Below are positions 1 through 8,842 of a stretch of DNA of 64,000 nt, in pieces. Positions within the stretch are counted from its first letter, which is position 1. The number at the start of each line of letters is the position of its first letter. The notes under the pieces were generated by a model, which was not told where the DNA came from, ran no database searches, and saw only the letters and a list, made by a program, of their open reading frames with translations. The stretch spans positions 558,001 through 622,000 of the forward strand of contig CAKJVC010000092.1 in the NCBI GenBank assembly GCA_918026815.1, written 5' to 3'. This DNA comes from Chalara sp. BL73 (Eukaryota; Ascomycota; Leotiomycetes; Helotiales). The position numbers were made by a program, and so were the translations under genes.

Positions 1-1542
1 AGCACGCAGGCCTCGAAGATGAATGGATCCCTCGTTTGGTAGAAGATGTCTGGCCTCTCTTTGGTCGGGCTTGGTTCACTCGTTTATGGTCAGTAAAATT
101 TTTAGGTTCAGTTTGCATTGGCCATTTAGTAGATCTTCTTTTATTCGACAGCTATCTTTGTTTTTATCATACGGATATTCCGTTGACAATGCTCTAGCTC
201 TACTAATGATTCTTCCGGTAAAGTAAGCTAACCATGACCTTCGACGTCGATAGGGTGATCCAAGAAGCTGCACTGTCAAACCACGCCGAAGTGATCTCTG
301 GCCGTAGCAAAATATCGCTTGATAAGCTGATAAAAGCACTAGATACCTTGACAACCAATAGTGCGCTTCCTCGTCCTAAAGATAAAGATCATTTTACTGG
401 TTGGAATGTTTTCCTCAGTGCCCTCAGGAGAATCAGGGCAGAGATTGTATGGCAGCGTGAAGGCTATTTTGTTATATCTACTGAAACATCGATTCTCCAT
501 CATATGCTCCTGACGAAGTTCAGCAACTGCGAGGATCCCAAAGATAAGATATATGGACTTCTTGGTCTTCAGCAGAATATTGGATTGAATGCCGACTATG
601 CGCTATCAGTCGTGGAATGCTTTAAGCATTTTGGAGTATGGTCTTTGGGCGCTTATCCTGATCTGGTGACACTGTCATATGCATCAGGGTTATCAGAGAT
701 AAAATCCGGAATTCCTACATGGGCACCAGGTCCGGCCATGCTCCATTTGCCGTGGCCGTTTTGTTGGGGAGATGACTTCTGCGCTTCGGGCGCTCCTGTC
801 AAAGCCCAGGGGACCAAATTGTATAAAGTGGTTATCGAAGCAGAACTTCATCTTGAAGGAAGAATTATTGACCATGTCTCAAGAGTGGTGCCTTTGCCTC
901 TTTTCCCAGACTATCACTATATTGATAGACCAGAATTGGATGACGTGCAATTTAACCACACTAAGACATTGCTAGAATGCTTTAACCTCATCAAAGGTAA
1001 AGATGGCGCGGTAGCAGAAGAAGCGTACATACGCTTTTGCCGGGCAATGCTGTGTGAGACGACACAATTCGGGAAGAGGATACAAGATCAGTATGTTACT
1101 TGGTTTCGCGGTTATCTTGAAAGAAAGAATGGGCAGTTTAAATGTGCTGTAACTCTCCAAGATAGGCAAGACGATAATCTGATCGACATGACTTTACGAT
1201 TATGGAGTCCAAATCGAAGATTTTGTATTACGGACGGTGGGTAAGTTCCCTTGCTCTTTCCTCGATCAAGACTATCGAGACTTTCATGTCCTCCTCGGTC
1301 CTTCGACAGGCCAACTCATTTCCGTGACTAACACGAGTCTAAGCCATTATTCTTGGGTACCTAAGCAGGCCCAAGTCGACGACAAAATCGTAATCATCCG
1401 CGGGGCACGGGTACCTTTTGTCCTCCGTTCTCAGCCAACCGGGAAATACGCATTGATGGGAGAGTGCTATATACAAGGCTTCATGGAAGGCGAAGCTTTG
1501 GAACTTCCTGGATTTGAGTGGGAAGAGTTCGTTTTGATATGA
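1..1542 (+). CDS. HET-domain (heterokaryon incompatibility) protein, 5' end outside window
   Basis: This is the C-terminal part of a HET-domain protein, a family linked to allorecognition and programmed cell death after hyphal fusion. My model has exons <1-88, 254-1240 and 1344-1542, with frame starting at base 3. Intron 1 (89-253, GTCAGT...ATAG) joins a tryptophan-rich segment to WVIQEAALS, the usual core HET motif. Motif DPKDKIYGLLGL at about 535-571 is the second HET hallmark. Intron 2 (1241-1343, GTAAGT...CTAAG, branch-like CTAAC at about 1328) joins RFCITDGG to the C-terminal block YSWVPKQAQVDDKI, followed by VPFVLR and GECYIQGFMEGEAL, as in other HET proteins. The stop is at 1540-1542. 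No disruption is seen. The specificity partner cannot be named. Confidence 0.88.
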
Positions 1543-2208
1543 TAGGTATTCTGGGGAAGAGCCTACTACTAAACCTACCGCCAAAATAGCCACGACTTTC
1601 ATGTGGTATTATCACATGGCTAGAAGAATGCAACCCCCAAGCTTTACACATGAGCATAATTCTGGATAATGAGAGGTTTATTCTTCTGATTCCTATATGC
1701 ACTTTGCCTGGCATAACACACTCAGAAATGGAGAGGGAGAAACACTCTACAAGTGATGGTTTCGTAGATGGTGGTTGGGTGTCAAGACGGGACACAAGTT
1801 GACCTTGTCACGCTTTATGTTAATTACGTAGCTTGAAGATAGATATATCATGTACGGCGCATGAATTTTTAGAGTATTTATGAAATATATACCCAGTCAA
1901 AGTATATAAATATTCCGAAAAGTGGCCCTAGTACAGAGCTTGAGGCAGGAATGTCCAGGAGCACTCAAGGCGAAACATCAAGATTATACATACTAAGTAA
2001 ATATCAGCAATTCAGAAGCTGTGTATTACGAAATTATCAACCGAAGTCTGCTCGACACCCACCTATTGACTACGGTATGTCACAATACACCAACAAGCAC
2101 GGTACACTGGCACATTAATTGATAATGTTAACCTTGACCGACCAGACGCTGTACCGTGTCATCAGATCCACCATATCAACCACCGATATTGCCTCCAGAT
2201 TGCTCCGC
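1543..2208. other. Intergenic, no gene seen
   Basis: AT-rich spacer between two convergent genes (HET on +, unknown protein on -). It should hold both 3' UTRs. I see no supported ORF or repeat. Confidence 0.6.
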
Positions 2209-3109
2209 CTATGCATCAAAGTATAGCTCTCCGTTCTCACCCGCTAAACCCTCTTCGGCCCTTGGTTTGTTCACGTCCATCGAATCGATCTCTTCGCCAT
2301 ACTCACTTATCTCGTTCTCTTTCCTCTGCTCGCCCTTCACCTCCAGATCCCGGCCAAGTAAGTTTCGTACCTCAACCCTTCCGTCTGGATCTTCGTATTC
2401 ATCTTCCGGATAAACATATGCCGTCCCGTTCCCTGTCCACCACATATCTTCTCCTTCCTCATCACTATTTACTTTCCCGGCCATATCTCCCTTTCCGTCC
2501 TCCTCACCATGCTCTCCCTCCGTCAACTGCCCATCACTCTCTGCATTTGCTAGAATCTTATCCCTCATTCTCAGACTTATCGCCTCGCACTTTTTTTCCT
2601 CCTCACCCCTTTCCAAATACTTCAAGACATATAGAGCGTGTTTATGCGGAGAGCCACAGCGGACCTTGATTTCTTGCCACGTTCTGAGAAATTGTTGAGA
2701 CTTGATAGAAGAATGAGGGACCTCGATATATGGAGATAATTGTAGGGGATGTGGGATGAAATATCGTTGTCGGGCTTTGTAGCCATGGACCCATTGTTCG
2801 AGCTACGACAGGTCAGATTCTTACTCACGGTTTATGGAGATGCAGACTGAGAGGTGGTCTTGCAAATTTGTATGCCATCGTGAGGTAACATACCTGGATG
2901 CAATAAGATGCTTGTTTAAGATGGAAAGGGAGGAAGCGTGGGGAAGCTGCTAGTGGTGGAGAGGCGCTGTTGCTACTGAAGAAAGTGAAGTTCCACAGAC
3001 GATGTTGCACAGGAGTGCGAACCAAGGAGAGAGGGATGAGTGAGGAGCGAGGACAACAGAATATTGGTGGCATTCTCAGGTATCTGAGTGAGTTGTTAGG
3101 TCTTGTCAT
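2209..3109 (-). CDS. Unrecognised protein with mitochondrial-type N-terminus
   Basis: I do not recognise the family. My model has exon 1 at 2894-3109 (72 codons), an intron at 2803-2893 (GTATGT donor, CTGACC branch-like, TAG acceptor) and exon 2 at 2209-2802, giving about 269 residues. The junction joins ...YCIQ to LEQWVHGYKARQRYF in frame. Residues 1-70 are rich in Arg, Ser, Leu and Pro with no acidic residue, as expected of a mitochondrial presequence; a second Met at residue 13 could be the real start. The middle (about 73-140) is basic and aromatic. The C-terminal half is strongly acidic (many Glu/Asp, motif EDEYEDPDG). Plus-strand ORFs here (2156-2669) are Ser/Pro-rich mirror frames. Real coding is likely because the join restores a long non-repetitive frame; function is unknown. 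Confidence 0.6.
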
Positions 3110-3645
3110 AGCCTAGCGAAAGGGAGGGATCAGTATCACAATGGTACTTCAGCTAGAGGTTGTCTTTTCCTCTTCATCGGCGTTATTGATATCATCGTCA
3201 TAAGTTGGCGCTGGTTTGCTTCTGACACTGTTGGAGGAAGACGCTGTTCATGCAGCCAGTTGGCAGATCGGGCGAGAGTAAGAAGGGTTTGCAAAGATGA
3301 ACAGCGTCTGAACAGGCGGGAATGATGATGGTTGATCCTGCGGAACTTCCTACCGTATATAGATCAAGTGACTACTGAACTCCAGTGAATACATTCAAAG
3401 TGAACAAGGTGAGGCGAGGCGCCTTTCCCAGATACTGGTAACTAAGGAGCTGACATAGTTTAGTTATCCCAGCCTTAACGCTATTAAACTTTTTCCCCAG
3501 ATATAGGGCAGGCTCGATATTTGTGAAATATTAAATACTTGCAATGATAATGGACTGTTCCTTGCTCAGTACGCGCTGCATACCATTAGGTTGTAGCTCT
3601 CAAAAACACATATATCTCCCTCCTAGATGTCTCTGTATATGAAGA
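3110..3645. other. Intergenic, no gene seen
   Basis: Upstream region of the minus-strand gene ending at 3109 and downstream region of the oxidase gene. No supported ORF, RNA gene or repeat. Confidence 0.55.
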
Positions 3646-4683
3646 TCATAGTTTGGCCAGTATCCCATCTCCTCCCAGAAATTGCCTCACCTTCTCTGCC
3701 ACGCCGAAAGAGTAAATATAGCCAGCTCCAGCGTTCCCATACGCGTGAATAACATCGCCCTCCCTCTCAACTCTCAGCCCAGATTTCCTGCCAGGCCGAA
3801 ATCCGACAATATCCGTGACACTATCCAAGTCCACGTCCTTGAACACTCCTCTAGTCACCCGATTGATCCTCGCCAAAATATCACCCTTCAGCTCAACGTC
3901 CACCTCGGCATCCAGCCGATCCGACTTGATACCCCCGATAATCACACCACCGCTCTCAGCTCTAGGAATCACATAAGTATATTCCGAGCCCTCTTTCATG
4001 ACCAACTGCTTGAAGCGCGTCTTGACAAACATAGTCTGACCACGAATCGGCACCACAGAATCATCCTTTGCCAGCTCCCTAGCCCCAAGGCCAGAAGCAT
4101 TCACCACGATCCGTGAGCCTGTTAATTTCCTCGCCTCTCCAAAGCTTCGCACCTCCCTCCTGATAAATTTGACGCCTTTGCTCTCTAACCTCCCTTTTAG
4201 CCACGGCAACAGAAGCTGGGGGTTCATGGCCAACGACACATATTTAACACCAAACGTGCATTTTTCGGGCAGATCCTCCCTTTTCAGCACCTGATACTCA
4301 GGAACGAGGTCTCTATACCAGATATCTTCGTCGTCTGTGCGATCATCGTAATACTCGGTTATAGGCAGTTTCTGAACCCCACTTCGGGAGGAGGGCTCCT
4401 GGTTTGCGAGGTTCCAGTAGTATCTGAATGAAGCTCTTTGCATAACTTCTTCCGCACTTGAGACGCCTTTTTGGGGATGCCATACTGCCCCCGCCCTATT
4501 TCATTTTAGACGGGAAAGGGTGGGGATGAGGAAGGGCAAGGCGAACCATGGGCTTGCCCAGTTGAGCCCGAGATCTCCTGGTTGGTCGCGGGCAATGATG
4601 GCTACTTTATGGGTAGGGGATAGAAGCTCTGCAACTGCCAATCCAGTGATGCCTGCTCCGATTATGGTGATGTGTTCCGTCAT
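3646..4683 (-). CDS. D-amino-acid oxidase family FAD protein, peroxisomal
   Basis: FAD-dependent oxidase of the DAO family, predicted to oxidise D-amino acids to 2-oxo acids, ammonia and H2O2. Exon 1 is 4547-4683 and exon 2 is 3646-4495. The intron 4496-4546 (51 bp, GTTCGC...AATAG) rebuilds ASPW-AGAVWHP, close to the family's SPWAG motif. The product is 328 residues, normal for the family. Residues 9-14 (GAGITG) form the dinucleotide-binding loop. The late block GRKSGLRVERE followed by HAYGNAGAGY matches the conserved substrate/FAD-binding end of DAO enzymes. The last three residues are AKL, a PTS1 peroxisomal targeting signal that fits an H2O2-producing oxidase. Two TGACTCA elements lie upstream. 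D-aspartate versus neutral D-amino-acid specificity cannot be decided. Confidence 0.9.
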
Positions 4684-4685
4684 TT

Positions 4686-4692
4686 TGACTCA
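4686..4692. promoter_or_regulatory. TGACTCA element just upstream of the D-amino-acid oxidase ATG
   Basis: A perfect Gcn4/CpcA-type heptamer lies 3 bp upstream of the ATG at 4683, so it probably sits in the 5' UTR. Function is inferred from sequence only. Confidence 0.4.
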
Positions 4693-4832
4693 AAGTGCAA
4701 TGGCTAACTCAATTAAAGAAGTAATGTATTAAAGGTTGAAAAGAGGAATTATAAGTTGCTCAAGAACAGAAAAGGACCCCAATATGAGAATGAGGTCCTT
4801 GATGAAGGGTGAAAGTGTGGTTATTCACGGCT

Positions 4833-4839
4833 TGACTCA
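4833..4839. promoter_or_regulatory. TGACTCA element in the D-amino-acid oxidase promoter
   Basis: A perfect heptamer about 150 bp upstream of the oxidase start. This is a typical distance for a Gcn4/CpcA site. Confidence 0.5.
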
Positions 4840-5746
4840 CGACGTATATTTACTAATGATATCCACCTTTGGCATCCCCGCTAGCCTGAATAGGAAGTGA
4901 AGTCCCCCAATACTCCCAAGAAGCAACCAGAGGTACAAATATTAGAATTTTTAATTATCACTTGCTAGAAAATAGGAATGTACCGGAACGGGCTTGTGAA
5001 GTTAGGTTTGTTGTCCGTGTTGGGCTCAGGGGCTGCTCGCTTAGCTTCACTTTCCTTAGCTGACTTTTGAAATGGCAGTGCTGGAAACATTGTGCTCGTT
5101 AGCGACCTCTGTAGGTGTTTTTAGATGTCCAGTACTGAAATATAAAAGTACTTGAAAGTCCAGGTGTCATAAAATTCATCGAGTCATCTAGATTAACAAT
5201 GATAGATGTCCCGTCATCTCTTGTGTCCAACAACTGCACACCAAGAGACTAGCGCCGACTACGTGGACGAGTCAATACAGCAAGAGCGACTGGTCCCTTC
5301 CTTAATCTGATTACTAGAACCTGTTCTATTACTTTTCTCTATCTCTGTCAGTATCAAGCCGCTTCTTAATCTCCTCCAACCGTATCCAATTCCTTGCCGG
5401 GAGCGAATCATCCTCCTGCTTCTCTTGCATCCTATAAGCCTAATAGTTCTGGGAGTTATCAATTAGCCAAGGGTAGTGTAAGGCCTCAAGCCAAATGGAA
5501 CATGATCACGCTTAGCACTTCCCTCCAACTTGATAAACACGCAGAAAGATGCTTGTAGACTTCTTTTGTGTTTCTGTGGAAAAAATGGACTAGATTGCTT
5601 TACATATTTGTCTGATTCGGGACTATTATGGAAACGTATGTAAAGTCGACGCATCATATCAGAGCATCGATCTCAAGGCTTCTATATAAGCTCAGGCGCC
5701 ACCCCTCTCAAATAATCAGGTATAATCTTTGCTCATGAAACAAAAA
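4840..5746. other. Intergenic, possible coding relic on minus strand
   Basis: No complete gene is seen. Two minus-strand stretches read like protein: about 5463-5560 (containing VFIKLEGSAKRD) and about 5330-5430 (containing RNWIRLEEIKKRLD). No GT...AG intron joins them cleanly, so they may be remnants of a small gene. The family is not recognised. Confidence 0.3.
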
Positions 5747-6802
5747 TCAATGATGTCCTTCGGGTGCGGATCTCCAATCATTCTCAAACTGTCCCCACCC
5801 TCCAGTGGGCTCATCAACCAACTTCAACTCGTGCACAATCAAATCATAATGCCCATCAGCCGGCGTCTTCCCCTGACAGACGTTTCCTCCCATAGCAACA
5901 TTAATAATGACCTGCCAATCGCTCATCCTCCTCGCACCCTGCGGGATCTCAGCTTTCATAACAGCCCTGCCGTCAATATACCAAACGGCCCTGCCACCAC
6001 CGTCATTCCGCCCCTTGCTCTCATCCTGCTCCCACACAAACTCGTACCTGATCGGCCGATTCGCCATGTTCTCCACATTGGTCTCAACAACCCGATGCTT
6101 ATTCCAATCCTCCCCGTTGAAATGGCCCCAATGCAGGCAGGTATGGTTAACCCCGTCCGCATTCCAGGTCTCCAGGATATCGATCTCGGCCTCGTTCGGC
6201 CACTGAAACGGCTCGGTCGGCAACAGCCAAAGGGCGGGCCAGATACCCGGCGCGCACGGGGGCGTCGCAACGGCGACGAGGGAGCCCCTTTGCTTAGACA
6301 GCGGCATGTGTGAGGTTAGCCTTGCCGACGTGAATTGGCCGTTCCGGGCGATGGCTCGCACGATGAGCTTTCCATCTGGTGTGTAGAATGAGTTCTCCGG
6401 CGCCGGGACGTAGTTTTGGAGTTCATTGTTTCCCCATCCGTGAGCGCCTGTTTGGTGCTTGAAGTTTCCTGAAACTGGTGTTGCTGGGTTGAACGATGGG
6501 AGCCAGTATGGCTGGGCCTGAGGAGCAGGGGTGCCGAAGGACTGAGTAGAAGGGTGGTTTGGTGGAATGGGAGGTGGCTGGTTGTGGTATTGAGGTTGGT
6601 AATTGTTGTATTGGGGTGGATAGTTATTGTATTGAGGTTGGTGATTATTGTACTGAGGTTGTCCTTGAGAAGGTTGAGCGCCAGGATACCCAGGCTGTGG
6701 CCCTGAGCTTGAACCCAAATTTGTTGGTATAGGAATGTTATGTTGCTTTGCAAATTCTTCCGCTTTTGCTTTAGCCTTTCCCAAGTACTTATTGAAAGAC
6801 AT
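5747..6802 (-). CDS. GH16 beta-glucanase-like protein with Q/Y/N/P-rich repeat N-terminus
   Basis: Intronless, 351 residues. Residues about 115-345 form a glycoside hydrolase family 16 domain of the laminarinase/endo-beta-1,3-glucanase type. GWGNNELQNY is at about 122-131, and the catalytic ExDxxE box is at E206, D208 and E211 (EIDILE). Trp-rich subsites flank the box. There is no signal peptide. Residues 1-26 are charged and probably helical (KAKAKAEEFAKQ). Residues about 48-75 are tandem copies of a (Q/P)PQYNN(Y/H) unit, followed by a Pro-rich linker. Lack of a signal peptide is unusual for this secreted wall-active family, so cytoplasmic, unconventionally secreted or wall-recycling roles are possible. 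Activity is expected because all acidic catalytic residues are present. Confidence 0.9.
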   Translation of the reverse strand: MSFNKYLGKAKAKAEEFAKQHNIPIPTNLGSSSGPQPGYPGAQPSQGQPQYNNHQPQYNNYPPQYNNYQPQYHNQPPPIPPNHPSTQSFGTPAPQAQPYWLPSFNPATPVSGNFKHQTGAHGWGNNELQNYVPAPENSFYTPDGKLIVRAIARNGQFTSARLTSHMPLSKQRGSLVAVATPPCAPGIWPALWLLPTEPFQWPNEAEIDILETWNADGVNHTCLHWGHFNGEDWNKHRVVETNVENMANRPIRYEFVWEQDESKGRNDGGGRAVWYIDGRAVMKAEIPQGARRMSDWQVIINVAMGGNVCQGKTPADGHYDLIVHELKLVDEPTGGWGQFENDWRSAPEGHH

Positions 6803-7659
6803 TTTAATGTTTGATCTCTTTGATGCTAAACTTAACTAGGGACTGGAAAGCATGAATCTCTTCCAAGTGACGTCGTGGCTTGGCTTTCACGTGACCTATA
6901 AACGGTCTCAAACACCGCAACACCGCAACACCTTCATCCTCTCTTCTCATTTACAGACTGACTCTTCTCCTGATCGATTGTATCTCAAAGCACGTTCCGC
7001 CGACGGCCTGAACCCAGGAATTCCGAGAACACAAGTGTGAGGTTATACTTCGAGAAACGGAACAGATCCAGCTCTAGAGAATTCCCTCAAGAGAGTCAGC
7101 CTAAACACTTTAAAGCTCTATCACTGCAGCTTCTCTATATCTTGCTTTCGCACCTGAACACACCATAGAATCTAATCTTATATGTTCTGCATAATATCTA
7201 TTATATTTATGCATTTCTGCCACATTCAAGATGCATCTCACATGACCTTACCTCCTTCGAGCCCGATGACAAGCGAAGGCTGTCTGAACATTTACGCTTT
7301 TGAATTAAATATCGATCCCAGAGGGGTTATTCGAAGTTCAAGATTCCAGGCTTACATATCTGTCACCTAGAAGCTGAAGACAAAATTAGTGCATGACTCT
7401 TCGAAGTTTCTGGTCACACCTCCTCCAAAGTGGAAATCTGTTATGAATACAGTGCATATAGATTGACAAATTCTGTTGCAAATTAGTTCGAAACCTTGAT
7501 ACGTGGTAAGCATAAGGTAATTTTTATACTGTCGTCATAACGGCATGACGGCACCTATCTCAAAAGACACAACATCGTTCCAGCTCTAACCCAGCTATCT
7601 TAATTTCTATTTCGCAAAGTCTCCCTAGTCTTATATATAAAAACTAACATCCAACTAAC
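6803..7659. other. Divergent intergenic region, no gene seen
   Basis: Spacer between the GH16 gene (-) and the metallo-beta-lactamase pseudogene (+). Small ORFs at 6852-7040 and 7182-7370 have no recognisable features. A TATA-like stretch (TATATATAA) lies at about 7631-7640, shortly before the pseudogene start. Confidence 0.5.
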
Positions 7660-8842
7660 ATGACGTCCCCCAAACGCCTCCTCCTAGATCCCACGCGGAA
7701 CGAAGCTCCTACCCGAGATCGCGCATCCATCCTCTTTGCCCGCGGCGAAAGCGACGAACATTCACGCGCACAGTCCCAGCTCGGAAAATGCGTCATTATA
7801 TTTCGTAGGGATGGCAACTACGATTCTAGAGTGGGAAGGGATACGGTTGATGACCGACCCGAATTTCTTGCATGCAGGCGACCATGTGCATCGTAAGCCC
7901 GGCGTGACGGGCACGAGGAAGACGAATCCCGCTTTAGATTTGCATGAACTGCCGCGGGTGGATGTTGTGCTTTTGAGTCGTTACCAGGCGTAAGTACCCT
8001 CTTCTCTCGTCTTACCGTTGGTCAATTCGGCTCCAGAGGAGAGATGGAGAAGAGGATGAGGCCGATTCGGGGAAACAGATCATTTCGATGAGAAGGTTGA
8101 AGCTTCTCTGAGGAGGAGCCTGCCTATCATCACGACTCCACATGCTAAAGCTCATCTCGCGAACAAAGGCGCGGATGAAGCATTCACTGACGTCCATGCA
8201 CTGGATTCTTATCAAAGCATGATTCTCGACATCAAACCCGGCTCGCAGGAGGGCCAGGAGCAAGACAAAGTCCTGTCTATGTAAGTGACTGCCACTCCAG
8301 GAAAACATGTTCCGCCTTGAGTTATAGGGACTCTGGATGATTTCGTCGGTGCAGCGAGTACTTTTCTATCAGTTTATTAATCATGGTAGCCGCATGTTAA
8401 CGAAGGAAAGATTCCTCTAACTAACGGGTGGGTGCCCGAACTAGGTTATTTCTCCAGCAATGGGTCCGACTTCAAAAATGGCTACCGAACCTACATCTCC
8501 AGCGACATGCTCATGGTTGGCGAGCTCAGGCCTGTTCCGAAACGACTCGAGGGTCAGATTATCGATCTCGTGCTCATACACTTGGGCGGGACGACAATTC
8601 CAGGCCGGAAGACACCATTGCCGATGGTCACTATGGATGCGAAGCAGGGGCTGGAGTTGGTCAGGTCGATCAACCCGGGTGTTACGATCCCCATCCATTG
8701 TGATGACTATGGCGTCTTCTTGAGCCCATTGGAGGACTTTAGGAGGGTCATGCTTGAGGCTGAGCTTGATGATAAGGTTGGTTATCTAGATAGGGAGGGG
8801 GTGAGTACAGGTTCAAGCTTGGGAATACCTCATAGTGGATAG
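7660..8842 (+). pseudogene. Decayed metallo-beta-lactamase-fold hydrolase
   Basis: Remnant of a UlaG/NAPE-PLD-like metallo-beta-lactamase-fold hydrolase. Recognisable blocks in order: RASILFARGESDEHS (from 7660), YFVGMATTILEWEG and LMTDPNFLHAGDHVH (frame of 7736-7993), ITTPHAKAHLANKG (about 8128-8170), TPGKHVPP, then a clean 3' part from about 8414 (NGWVPELGY, LVLIHLGGTT, MVTMDAKQGLELV, IPIHCDDY). Lesions: a frameshift near 7770-7785; the metal-binding HxH of HxHxDH changed to R-Y-Q at 7979-7987; an intron at 7990 (GTAAGT) whose acceptor leaves the next exon out of frame; in-frame TAA at 8282-8284 and TGA at 8318-8320; and a stop-containing insertion at about 8360-8410. No splice choice I tried restores a full frame. 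Confidence 0.82.

Noticed and set aside
5259..5657. Two adjacent minus-strand ORFs that might be exons of one gene
   Set aside because: Some protein-like words, but no usable donor between them and no family recognised. Kept only as a possible relic.
7990..8080. Considered the metallo-beta-lactamase gene as intact but spliced
   Set aside because: No donor/acceptor pair keeps frame into DHFDEK, and later TAA and TGA codons interrupt conserved blocks.
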